5,938 nt of DNA from Methanomicrobiales archaeon (GTDB lineage: Archaea > Halobacteriota > Methanomicrobia > Methanomicrobiales > JACTUA01). Made by a program: the position numbers and the translations under genes. The stretch is from assembly GCA_028678905.1 (NCBI GenBank), contig JAJRCO010000301.1:1-5938 (forward strand), read 5' to 3'. The notes under the pieces are model-generated. The model ran no database searches. It was not told the DNA's origin and was given only the letters and a program-made list of their open reading frames with translations. Below, piece after piece: positions 1 through 4,896 of the stretch (the stretch's first letter is position 1; each line of letters begins with the position of its first letter).

Positions 1-119
1 AAGCCCTCGCAGGAATATTCAGGACGACACGATTTTCCAAAAACCGAATGGAGCTGTGGTGAGCAAGAGGAATTCTGTGCAGGCTTATGATTGGATTGAG
101 AGAAAAGGGGTGGATCGGA

Positions 120-503
120 TCAGATATCAAGCGCTTCGAAAGCTTCCTTGCCGACCTTACCAATCTCCCGGGTGATCTTCTCATCGAGTCCGCACACCGG
201 GCAAATATACGTCTCAGGAAGGTCCTCAAAGGCGGTGCCGATGGGAATACCATTGTGGGGCTCACCCCGCTCCTGGTCGTAGATATACCCGCACACTGAA
301 CAGATGTATTTGGTGGGGATCCAAGGCTCAAAACCCCATGTTCCTATCGGTCCCTTACCCTGCATTCCACAAACCGGACAGATGTAGGTTTCCGGAAGAT
401 CTTCAAACGCTGTACCCGCAGGGATACCGTGATGGGGCTCACCCCGTAAGGGAGAGTAGATGTAGCCACAATATGTGCATTTGTACTTCTCAGGCTTCTT
501 CAT
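120..503 (-). CDS. Tandem (two-domain) rubredoxin, 127 aa
   Basis: Small cytoplasmic iron protein carrying one Fe(Cys)4 centre per domain, used as a one-electron carrier. In strict anaerobes rubredoxins typically feed rubrerythrin, superoxide reductase or flavodiiron oxidases; the partner here is not visible. Domain 1 (about residues 7-47) has CTYCGY with Cys9 and Cys12, then CPVCG with Cys42 and Cys45. Domain 2 (about residues 66-106) has CSVCGY with Cys68 and Cys71, then CPVCG with Cys101 and Cys104. Both contain the family loop GIPxGTAFEDLPETYICPVCG. All eight iron ligands are present. A 20-residue linker with several Trp and Pro joins the domains, and a charged tail of about 20 residues follows the second. 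Ordinary rubredoxin is about 50-55 residues, so this is a duplication. The ATG at 503 is fixed by a GAGGAG site 8 bases upstream. Confidence 0.95.
   Translation of the reverse strand: MKKPEKYKCTYCGYIYSPLRGEPHHGIPAGTAFEDLPETYICPVCGMQGKGPIGTWGFEPWIPTKYICSVCGYIYDQERGEPHNGIPIGTAFEDLPETYICPVCGLDEKITREIGKVGKEAFEALDI
186..485 (-). repeat. Coding duplication within the rubredoxin gene
   Basis: The two rubredoxin domains sit exactly 59 codons (177 bases) apart. They remain very alike at the DNA level: for example GGGGCTCACCCC occurs at 257-268 and again at 434-445 on the plus strand. The protein stretch TAFEDLPETYICPVCG is identical in both copies. This points to a fairly recent or homogenised in-frame duplication. 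Confidence 0.8.
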
Positions 504-511
504 GGTCGCTT

Positions 512-517
512 CTCCTC
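512..517 (-). promoter_or_regulatory. Ribosome binding site of the rubredoxin gene
   Basis: GAGGAG on the minus strand, 8 bases before the ATG at 503. It is a good match to the archaeal anti-Shine-Dalgarno pairing region and sets the start codon. Confidence 0.75.
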
Positions 518-545
518 AACTACCGTGATCATGATGAGAACAGTT

Positions 546-555
546 ATTATTTAAG
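546..555 (-). promoter_or_regulatory. Probable TATA box of the rubredoxin gene
   Basis: CTTAAATAAT on the minus strand. Using the usual archaeal spacing of about 25 bases, transcription would start near 524, giving a leader of about 20 bases that just includes the ribosome binding site. The rubredoxin therefore probably has its own promoter despite only 87 bases separating it from the gene upstream. Confidence 0.45.
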
Positions 556-572
556 ATTTGGGTAGAAACTGG

Positions 573-587
573 CGAAAAAGAAAGAAT
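573..587 (-). terminator. U-tract after the 143-aa gene
   Basis: The minus strand reads TTCTTTCTTTTTCGC starting 3 bases after the stop codon at 591. Archaeal termination commonly relies on such U-rich runs without a hairpin. It lies just upstream of the rubredoxin TATA box, consistent with separate transcripts. Confidence 0.4.
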
Positions 588-590
588 ATT

Positions 591-1022
591 TCAGCGGGAG
601 ATCACAGTGATGGTGGTCTTCTGCTGACGACCATTGAGGTAGGAGTTCAATTTATCGCGGATTTCTGCATCCGTATCGCCGTAGAGCACAACGAGGATAT
701 TCTTATACTGCGACCCCTCCTGTTCGATCTTCCCGATCAAACGCTGCAGATCAGAAAGCTGCTGGAGGTCTTTTTTAAAGATGATTCCGACCTGCTCTAC
801 CTCTGCACCGGCCTTTTTTCTGATCGAAATGTCAAGACCTTTTCCATCCTCGATGATCACGGAGCTCTTCTTAATGGCTGCATAATATGCCTTTTCCGCG
901 GTAAATTTTCTTGTCAACTGTGCCTTGAGGTCATCGAGATATTTTGCCTCAAAATGGTATTTTTTCATCGGCACCCATTCTTCGATGAACTGGGTCGCTT
1001 CCTTAACCAGTCCTGTACTCAT
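591..1022 (-). CDS. Uncharacterised 143-aa protein, possible degenerate PD-(D/E)XK nuclease fold
   Basis: I do not recognise a named family. The layout resembles small restriction-endonuclease-like proteins: an N-terminal helix with Glu25 (FEAKYLDDL, residues 24-32), a strand with Asp64 (GLDISI, 62-67), a second strand VGIIFKKDL (78-86), then LQRLIGKIE (92-100) and a hydrophobic strand with turn NILVVLYGDTD (108-118). In active relatives the second strand usually reads like IELK and supplies the Glu and Lys; here it is I80-I81-F82-K83, so Lys83 is kept but the Glu position holds Ile81. If the fold is right, this copy may be inactive as a nuclease, perhaps a DNA- or protein-binding subunit. 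It lies downstream of the HerA-like ATPase gene. It is visibly AT-richer than its neighbours, notably around 900-980. The gene is secure; the fold is an inference. Confidence 0.8.
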   Translation of the reverse strand: MSTGLVKEATQFIEEWVPMKKYHFEAKYLDDLKAQLTRKFTAEKAYYAAIKKSSVIIEDGKGLDISIRKKAGAEVEQVGIIFKKDLQQLSDLQRLIGKIEQEGSQYKNILVVLYGDTDAEIRDKLNSYLNGRQQKTTITVISR

Positions 1023-1030
1023 GTCAAAAT

Positions 1031-1035
1031 CCTCC
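1031..1035 (-). promoter_or_regulatory. Ribosome binding site of the 143-aa gene
   Basis: GGAGG on the minus strand with an 8-base spacer to the ATG at 1022. This strong site is the main reason for preferring this gene over the longer open frame on the opposite strand (558-1079). Confidence 0.8.
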
Positions 1036-1072
1036 GGATCCTCGAAATCAAGTACGAATTACTGACCTCGGT

Positions 1073-1080
1073 GATATAGT
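1073..1080 (-). promoter_or_regulatory. Probable TATA box of the 143-aa gene
   Basis: ACTATATC on the minus strand, about 55 bases before the start codon. The usual spacing would place the transcript start near 1050 and include the GGAGG site. A second AT-rich candidate (GATTTATTAG, about 1101-1110) lies further upstream. Confidence 0.4.
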
Positions 1081-1087
1081 AAAAAAA
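1081..1087 (-). terminator. U7 tract downstream of the HerA-like ATPase gene
   Basis: A run of seven A on the plus strand, hence U7 in a minus-strand transcript, about 170 bases after the ATPase stop codon. A shorter U5 run lies at 1137-1141. Either could end the ATPase transcript. The U7 run directly abuts the TATA box of the next gene, so it may instead be promoter context. Confidence 0.35.
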
Positions 1088-1253
1088 CTTCACCTCAAAG
1101 CTAATAAATCTATTCGTCTTTTTCCCTCAATTGGTGAAAAATAAGATTTACAGCCTTTTTTATGAATGAGCTCGTTCCGCAAGGATGGCAGGAAAAGCAC
1201 AAGGATAGTCCCTAAAAGAAATGCCGGAGAGGCACGATAGTCGGCATTATCAA

Positions 1254-2837
1254 TTATCTGGTCAGGGGAACTAATTTTCCCCCGATTCCATCCACGAACA
1301 ACATACGGTCCCCACCGGCTGAGGAAAGGAAAGCTTCGTACAGTGGATAGTACCACACATCCCAGGAGACGATCTCGGCGGTTGGCTCCAGACCCTTCAA
1401 CAACGAGCGAATCTCCTCCTGGCTGATCTTCATCTCTTTCATCACCCCAATAAGAGGCATCAACCCTGGTTTTCCGGTTTCCTGGAGTGAGGAGAGGCGG
1501 GGTGCCCTCACCCTAATCAGGGGCACATAACACTTGGTTGAGGAGAGAAGACATCCTTCGGTGACGATCTTTTTTTCCATCAGGCGGCGGAGGGACTCCC
1601 GGATCACCGCAGGGGGGAAGTGGGTCGCTGCTTCCAGATCCGGCGCGGTCGACCCTTTTGGGGAAAGCTGACGGAACACCGCGATGGCTTCCGCTGACAA
1701 TCCACACCAAGGGGAAAGATCACCCTGGACGGAAAGACCCTGCGCGATACGCACGATCCGGGCTCCCCTTCCATCCAGGAAGAAGTGGGATTCACGTGGT
1801 TTCCGGAGAAGTCCCCCCAGGTATCGTGTGGTCACTGAGATGATCGGCCAGTATACGAGATCGACAGAGAGAAGATGTTCTTCGCTCCGGCCCAGGAAGC
1901 CCTTCTTCCGCTTCCGGTGAACAGTATCCAATGCTTCTTCGCGGGTCAGTATCGGGGCGATTCCCTGGTGATTCGTCCCGATAGATCGGGTGGATTTTTC
2001 CGGCATGTGGCTGGGGGCGGATTTTTTTTCTGGTTCCGGCGCGATATATGAACCAGGGGCCGATGGGTGAAGGGACAGTCGGGGAGTCAGTCCCTGGTGC
2101 CTGGTCTCCCGCGGAGAAAAGGTGATCAGGGTCTTCCGGGGAGTGATCTTTCCCAGGACAAAAAACTCCCCTGGCTCCAGGGTGGCCAGTTCCTCCACCT
2201 CTTTTCGGGAGGCGAAGAAGAGGTCCACCGCCCGAAGGTCGTTCTCGATCGATAATTTGCCGATAATCTGGTTGTTGCACTGGCTGAGCACATTCTTGTT
2301 CACGAAAGAGGGGCGCTGGGTGGCCACCAGCATGCCCAGTCCGCGCTTTCTTCCCCTCCGGGAGATCTCCTCCAGCTTCTTGAGTGAGTCCCTCGATTGG
2401 GGGATGAATTTGTCCGCCTCTTCTACCATGAGGAGGTAAGGAAGTCTTATCTCTGATTCAATCTCGTAGAGTGCATGGGCCAGCTCGGAGACCCGCTCCC
2501 TCATCTCCGTCTCGGACACATCAAAGATTACCGCGGTGTTGTTCTTGATCGCCTTGGTCATCACATCACGAATATTCATCGTATCGATATCCAGATCGGC
2601 ATGTTCGTCCGAACCCAGCCAGAGAAGGTGGTACTTTTCTTTTAGAGAGAAATACTCCCCTTCCGTATCGATGATGCAGAATCCAATCCCACTGTGGCAG
2701 AGGCGTTCACATATCACCGCGATCGCCCAGGATTTGCCAGCGCCTGATTGTGCGATAATGCAGGTCCGTCCGGTGACCAGCTCCTGGGCGTCGACTGAGA
2801 AATCCTTACCGGTCGCTTTTCCGATAATCAGATCCAT
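1254..2837 (-). CDS. HerA/DUF87-type ATPase with winged-helix-like C-terminal half, 527 aa
   Basis: A predicted DNA-translocating ATPase of the HerA/FtsK superfamily, which acts as a hexameric ring on double-stranded DNA. Visible motifs: Walker A AQSGAGKS (residues 29-36), the HerA-type IDTEGEY (56-62), Walker B LLMVEEADKFIP (135-146), and the RRGRKRGLG plus ATQRP block (160-175) holding candidate arginine-finger and sensor residues. The ATPase core ends near residue 243. A Pro/Ser-rich linker (about 244-290) leads to a C-terminal half with a winged-helix-like segment (about 380-432) flanked by two copies of a Y-[WY]-P ... F-[LV]-D-G-x-G motif (326-363 and 493-523). Archaeal HerA proper begins with a HAS barrel before Walker A; here Walker A comes within 30 residues of the start, so this is a HerA-like relative rather than canonical HerA. 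The ATG at 2837 lacks a well-spaced ribosome binding site (AGGA directly abuts it); a TATA box about 31 bases upstream suggests a very short leader. Confidence 0.92.
   Translation of the reverse strand: MDLIIGKATGKDFSVDAQELVTGRTCIIAQSGAGKSWAIAVICERLCHSGIGFCIIDTEGEYFSLKEKYHLLWLGSDEHADLDIDTMNIRDVMTKAIKNNTAVIFDVSETEMRERVSELAHALYEIESEIRLPYLLMVEEADKFIPQSRDSLKKLEEISRRGRKRGLGMLVATQRPSFVNKNVLSQCNNQIIGKLSIENDLRAVDLFFASRKEVEELATLEPGEFFVLGKITPRKTLITFSPRETRHQGLTPRLSLHPSAPGSYIAPEPEKKSAPSHMPEKSTRSIGTNHQGIAPILTREEALDTVHRKRKKGFLGRSEEHLLSVDLVYWPIISVTTRYLGGLLRKPRESHFFLDGRGARIVRIAQGLSVQGDLSPWCGLSAEAIAVFRQLSPKGSTAPDLEAATHFPPAVIRESLRRLMEKKIVTEGCLLSSTKCYVPLIRVRAPRLSSLQETGKPGLMPLIGVMKEMKISQEEIRSLLKGLEPTAEIVSWDVWYYPLYEAFLSSAGGDRMLFVDGIGGKLVPLTR
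1749..1862 (-). repeat. First copy of the duplicated YWP...DGxG segment in the ATPase
   Basis: Residues 326-363 of the ATPase: DLVYWPII, then 20 residues, then FFLDGRGARIVR. It pairs with the copy at residues 493-523 (coding bases 1269-1361): DVWYYPLY, then LFVDGIGGKLV. Shared positions are Asp, Tyr, aromatic, Pro, Ile/Leu, and Phe, Leu/Val, Asp, Gly, x, Gly, x, Arg/Lys, Ile/Leu, Val. This suggests two small beta-rich units flanking the winged helix. Confidence 0.55.
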
Positions 2838-2864
2838 TCCTGACAGAGCATGGGCAGGGTATCC

Positions 2865-2872
2865 ATTTTATT
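2865..2872 (-). promoter_or_regulatory. Probable TATA box of the HerA-like ATPase gene
   Basis: AATAAAAT on the minus strand, centred about 31 bases before the ATG at 2837. At the usual spacing transcription starts only a few bases before the start codon, so the mRNA would be leaderless or nearly so. This matches the absence of a well-spaced ribosome binding site. Confidence 0.45.
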
Positions 2873-2908
2873 CTATCGAAGAGAGAACACCGGGTCGCCA
2901 TCCCTAAT

Positions 2909-2926
2909 CCTTTCGTGTCTCTGCGC
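2909..2926 (-). repeat. Lone unit resembling the GCAGAGAC-type intergenic repeat
   Basis: The minus strand reads GCGCAGAGACACGAAAGG in the gap between the 389-aa gene and the ATPase gene. It resembles the short phased repeats (GCAGAGACGCGAAGG-like, GCAAAGACGC-like) that I recall between genes in many environmental bacterial and archaeal genomes. Only one degenerate unit is present, so the match could be chance. Confidence 0.35.
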
Positions 2927-3045
2927 CTGGAACCTGCCCTTGCCTGCAGCAGGAGTTTGCATCAGATGGACTGAGGCGTGACCACAGAAAAGTCCCTTAT
3001 CTTTGGCAGAATCTTCGTCGAACCGGAAACACGAGCCCGCCCATC

Positions 3046-4215
3046 TCACTTTCTCCGGCGGTATCCGGTCAAAAGCGGAGCGGTAAAAACCGGCGAGGAT
3101 AGGATTTTCTGGGTAACTACGGTACCCAGAGTAGGCTGGATGGATTCCAGCCACAGGAAAAATCCTAGCATCTTCTTGGTGCGTGCACTTTCACAGCGGA
3201 AGGTCCCATCTTTCTGCCGCACCATTTTCAGATATTCTCTCTTGCCCTGCAGTTTCAGGTAGAAGACCGGCTCTGCCTCCGGTATATTGATCGCGAGCAC
3301 CACCTTCCCAAACTGTGTATCCACTTCTCGGGGGGTGAGACGGTGTTCCCCGATACGAAAGACAATTTTTGAGGTAAGTATGCGCACCGCGTTAGGATAG
3401 AGGGCTCCTACCAGGATCTTCTTGACCGGTGACCATTTCTCCCGCCCGGACTTCCCTTTCACCACCACCCCATCATTGAGGAGGAGATCCAGGACTTCTT
3501 TCCGTTTCTGATCGTGGAGCTGCTTGTAATCGAAGGATCGGGTGGCCAGAAATTCCTGGATAGAGAGGAGTTTTGGGGAATGGAAGGGTTTTTCCGACCA
3601 TTCCCAGATCTCCTGCGGATCGAGGAGATTACGGATCTCCTCGCAGGAGTTGGTCGCAATGAACGCGTTGTCGGGATCCTTGAGGATGCGGCGGATGGTC
3701 GCCATACGGGAGATGTCGACCGATGAGAACAGGATGAATTGCACCTTATCCTGACCAAAAAGATATCCCAGGAGTTTCTTTTTGTATACGATCTCGTCTT
3801 CGATATCCCTGATATTAGCCGGAGAGGTTACGATCTCGCCAAAGGCAATGGACCCATCCGATCCCATCAGGAGGAGATCGACCTCCGCCAGGTCCTGTCC
3901 GTTTCCCCGGACCTTGATGTCGCCAGAACGAGAATGCAACAGCCCGTTCTGCCCCAGGCCGATCTGCGGTTTTCTGCCCCGGGCATCTGCTCCTTTTCCG
4001 GCCACTCCCCTGATGTCGTTGGAATTCCGGGACAGGTCCAGAACCATCTCATAGATCATGGATTCGTACCAGCGGCCTTCTGCTGCTTTCATGGTCCCTG
4101 GGTCCTCCGAAAAAAGATTCCTCTTCTGGACCCTGCTCAGGTGTCGCGTAGCCCGAAGCGCGATTTCACGGGTCGGGCACAGGGAGGTGCGATTGCGGGA
4201 AAACCACGATATCAT
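3046..4215 (-). CDS. Uncharacterised 389-aa protein with PD-(D/E)XK-like middle domain
   Basis: I do not recognise a named family. Residues about 47-165 follow the restriction-endonuclease-fold pattern: a helix with Glu51 and Glu56 (WYESMIYEMVLDL), a strand EVDLLLMG with Asp113, a strand SIAFGEIVTS with Glu127, a helix rich in Lys (YKKKLLGYLFG, 144-154) and a strand VQFILFSS (158-165). The usual E-x-K would need Lys at position 129, where Val stands; Lys145-147 could substitute in space, or the domain may be inactive. A predominantly beta C-terminal region (about 260-389) follows. The N-terminal 41 residues are basic with one Cys. The ATG at 4215 has no ribosome binding site but a TATA-like box about 33 bases upstream. 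An alternative start at Met42 (4092) has GGAGG 11 bases upstream. Its position just upstream of the HerA-like ATPase suggests, without proving, a nuclease-type partner. Confidence 0.85.
   Translation of the reverse strand: MISWFSRNRTSLCPTREIALRATRHLSRVQKRNLFSEDPGTMKAAEGRWYESMIYEMVLDLSRNSNDIRGVAGKGADARGRKPQIGLGQNGLLHSRSGDIKVRGNGQDLAEVDLLLMGSDGSIAFGEIVTSPANIRDIEDEIVYKKKLLGYLFGQDKVQFILFSSVDISRMATIRRILKDPDNAFIATNSCEEIRNLLDPQEIWEWSEKPFHSPKLLSIQEFLATRSFDYKQLHDQKRKEVLDLLLNDGVVVKGKSGREKWSPVKKILVGALYPNAVRILTSKIVFRIGEHRLTPREVDTQFGKVVLAINIPEAEPVFYLKLQGKREYLKMVRQKDGTFRCESARTKKMLGFFLWLESIQPTLGTVVTQKILSSPVFTAPLLTGYRRRK
3610..3649. repeat. Long inverted repeat inside the 389-aa gene
   Basis: Inner arms GAGGAGAT (3622-3629) and ATCTCCTC (3635-3642) pair perfectly over a 5-base loop. 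Outer arms CTCCTGC (3610-3616) and GCAGGAG (3643-3649) extend the stem, with five unpaired bases on one side (3617-3621). This gives 15 base pairs within 40 bases of coding sequence, encoding roughly EEIRNLLDPQEI. Confidence 0.6.
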
Positions 4216-4243
4216 TGATTGCTTGTAATGTTGAGACTTTTAC

Positions 4244-4251
4244 GCAATAAA
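4244..4251 (-). promoter_or_regulatory. Probable TATA box of the 389-aa gene
   Basis: GTTTATTG on the minus strand, centred about 33 bases before the ATG at 4215. It implies a leader of only a few bases, similar to the arrangement at the ATPase gene, and supports the long start despite the lack of a ribosome binding site. Confidence 0.35.
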
Positions 4252-4273
4252 CATTGAGAAGGAACGTAAACGG

Positions 4274-4279
4274 AAAAAA
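4274..4279 (-). terminator. U6 tract after the 122-aa gene
   Basis: Six A on the plus strand, giving CTTTTTTCC in the minus transcript, about 15 bases after the stop codon at 4295. It is a plausible archaeal U-tract terminator, placed before the promoter of the next gene. Confidence 0.4.
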
Positions 4280-4294
4280 GAATGAACGGGGGTG

Positions 4295-4663
4295 TCAGAT
4301 TATCTGCCGCAGCAGTTCGCGATCCACCACCTCAGGCATCACTGCACATTCCTGTCGCCGGAGGAATTGTTCCAGCCGCTGTGTGTAATAGAAGGCCTTC
4401 ATGAAATTGTCGCTGGTCCTTTTACTGTGCCATCCCCTCTCTAGCCAGAGGATCTTCTGCACATCGCCAGAACAGTCTTTCAGGACTTCCACCCGGGTGT
4501 CTCCGATTTTCCCCAGGACAGGATTTCCCTTTTTATCCACATATTCATACGCTTGCCGTGCCTGAACGGTCTTGATAACAAGAGATTTCTTCGGTATAGC
4601 GACTTTCGTCACTAGTTTAAACGAACTATCAGGCCCAGGATCTCCTTCATCTGAACTTTCCAT
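4295..4663 (-). CDS. Uncharacterised small protein, 122 aa
   Basis: I do not recognise this protein. The first 15 or so residues are acidic and Gly/Ser/Pro-rich, probably disordered. Then comes an apparently beta-rich basic region (KLVTKVAIPKKSLVIK and VLGKIGDTRVEVL), followed by a helical C-terminal part with several aromatic and basic residues (WLERGWHSKR, FMKAFYYTQRLEQFLRR) and an acidic end. There is no signal peptide, membrane segment or cysteine motif (one Cys in the middle, one near the end). I chose the ATG at 4663 because GGTGA lies 10 bases upstream. The open frame extends to a TTG at 4705, but that start would run through an inverted repeat and has a poorer upstream site. It is the first of the genes leading to the nuclease-like and ATPase genes, and may be unrelated to them. 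Confidence 0.7.
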   Translation of the reverse strand: MESSDEGDPGPDSSFKLVTKVAIPKKSLVIKTVQARQAYEYVDKKGNPVLGKIGDTRVEVLKDCSGDVQKILWLERGWHSKRTSDNFMKAFYYTQRLEQFLRRQECAVMPEVVDRELLRQII

Positions 4664-4673
4664 AGGTTGCGTG

Positions 4674-4678
4674 TCACC
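4674..4678 (-). promoter_or_regulatory. Ribosome binding site deciding the start of the 122-aa gene
   Basis: GGTGA on the minus strand with a 10-base spacer to the ATG at 4663. It favours this ATG over the TTG at 4705. Confidence 0.6.
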
Positions 4679-4685
4679 TACTTGA

Positions 4686-4706
4686 ATTGCGAGACTAATT
4701 CGCAAT
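4686..4706. repeat. Perfect inverted repeat upstream of the 122-aa gene
   Basis: ATTGCGA, 7 bases, TCGCAAT: perfect 7-base arms, ending 8 bases before the GGTGA ribosome binding site. It could be a dimeric repressor operator or a hairpin in the mRNA leader. Confidence 0.55.
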
Positions 4707-4719
4707 CCGAAGACATCAG

Positions 4720-4736
4720 TCCTCTATTCAAGAGGA
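4720..4736. repeat. Second inverted repeat upstream of the 122-aa gene
   Basis: TCCTCT, 5 bases, AGAGGA: perfect 6-base arms, 13 bases upstream of the ATTGCGA repeat. On the minus strand the transcript would form two consecutive hairpins before the ribosome binding site, if transcription starts further upstream. A weak TATA candidate CATAAA is at 4771-4776 within GGTTCATAAACC. Confidence 0.45.
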
Positions 4737-4876
4737 ATCTGTGCCCTATGTTCTATGTGCACACTGAGGGTTTATGAACCTGCTGTTAAGCCCTGATGTG
4801 AACCGGGTGATATTGCGCCTTTCCTACTGAATTGAGATTCGGATTGTGACCGATTCCGGATTCTGCGGTACCTCGG

Positions 4877-4881
4877 AAAAA
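4877..4881 (-). terminator. U5 tract after the HEAT-repeat gene
   Basis: The minus strand reads CCCTTTTTCC about 16 bases after the stop codon at 4897. It is a short candidate terminator; no hairpin is needed in archaea and none is obvious. Confidence 0.3.
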
Positions 4882-4896
4882 GGGAGCGCACCGGAG

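Noticed and set aside
1..119. Possible end of a plus-strand gene at the left edge (frames open to 90 and to about 172)
   Set aside because: Too short, with no recognisable motif, and the longer one runs into the rubredoxin gene in antisense. The edge prevents a decision.
558..1079. 173-codon open frame on the plus strand opposite the 143-aa gene
   Set aside because: It is longer than the minus-strand gene but has no ribosome binding site, an unusual Cys/Phe/Leu-rich composition, and overlaps the neighbouring gene's promoter and RBS region. The minus frame has a GGAGG site at ideal spacing and a balanced charged composition.
1090..1356. 88-codon minus-strand frame overlapping the end of the ATPase gene
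   Set aside because: It overlaps the ATPase C-terminus out of frame, has no good ribosome binding site, and its composition does not suggest a folded protein.
1792..2280. 162-codon minus-strand frame
   Set aside because: Lies wholly inside the ATPase gene in another frame and is Pro/Gly/Arg-rich, as expected of an out-of-frame reading.
1254..2837. Canonical HerA paired with NurA
   Set aside because: The N-terminal HAS barrel is missing ahead of Walker A, the C-terminal half is different, and neither neighbour shows recognisable NurA motifs.
2873..3154. 93-codon minus-strand frame overlapping the end of the 389-aa gene and the following gap
   Set aside because: More than a third of it is a shadow of the 389-aa gene, and it runs through the intergenic repeat. 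I considered a frameshifted extension of the 389-aa protein, but that protein already ends plausibly at its own stop.
3739..4218. 159-codon plus-strand frame
   Set aside because: Antisense shadow of the 389-aa gene, with no start signal.
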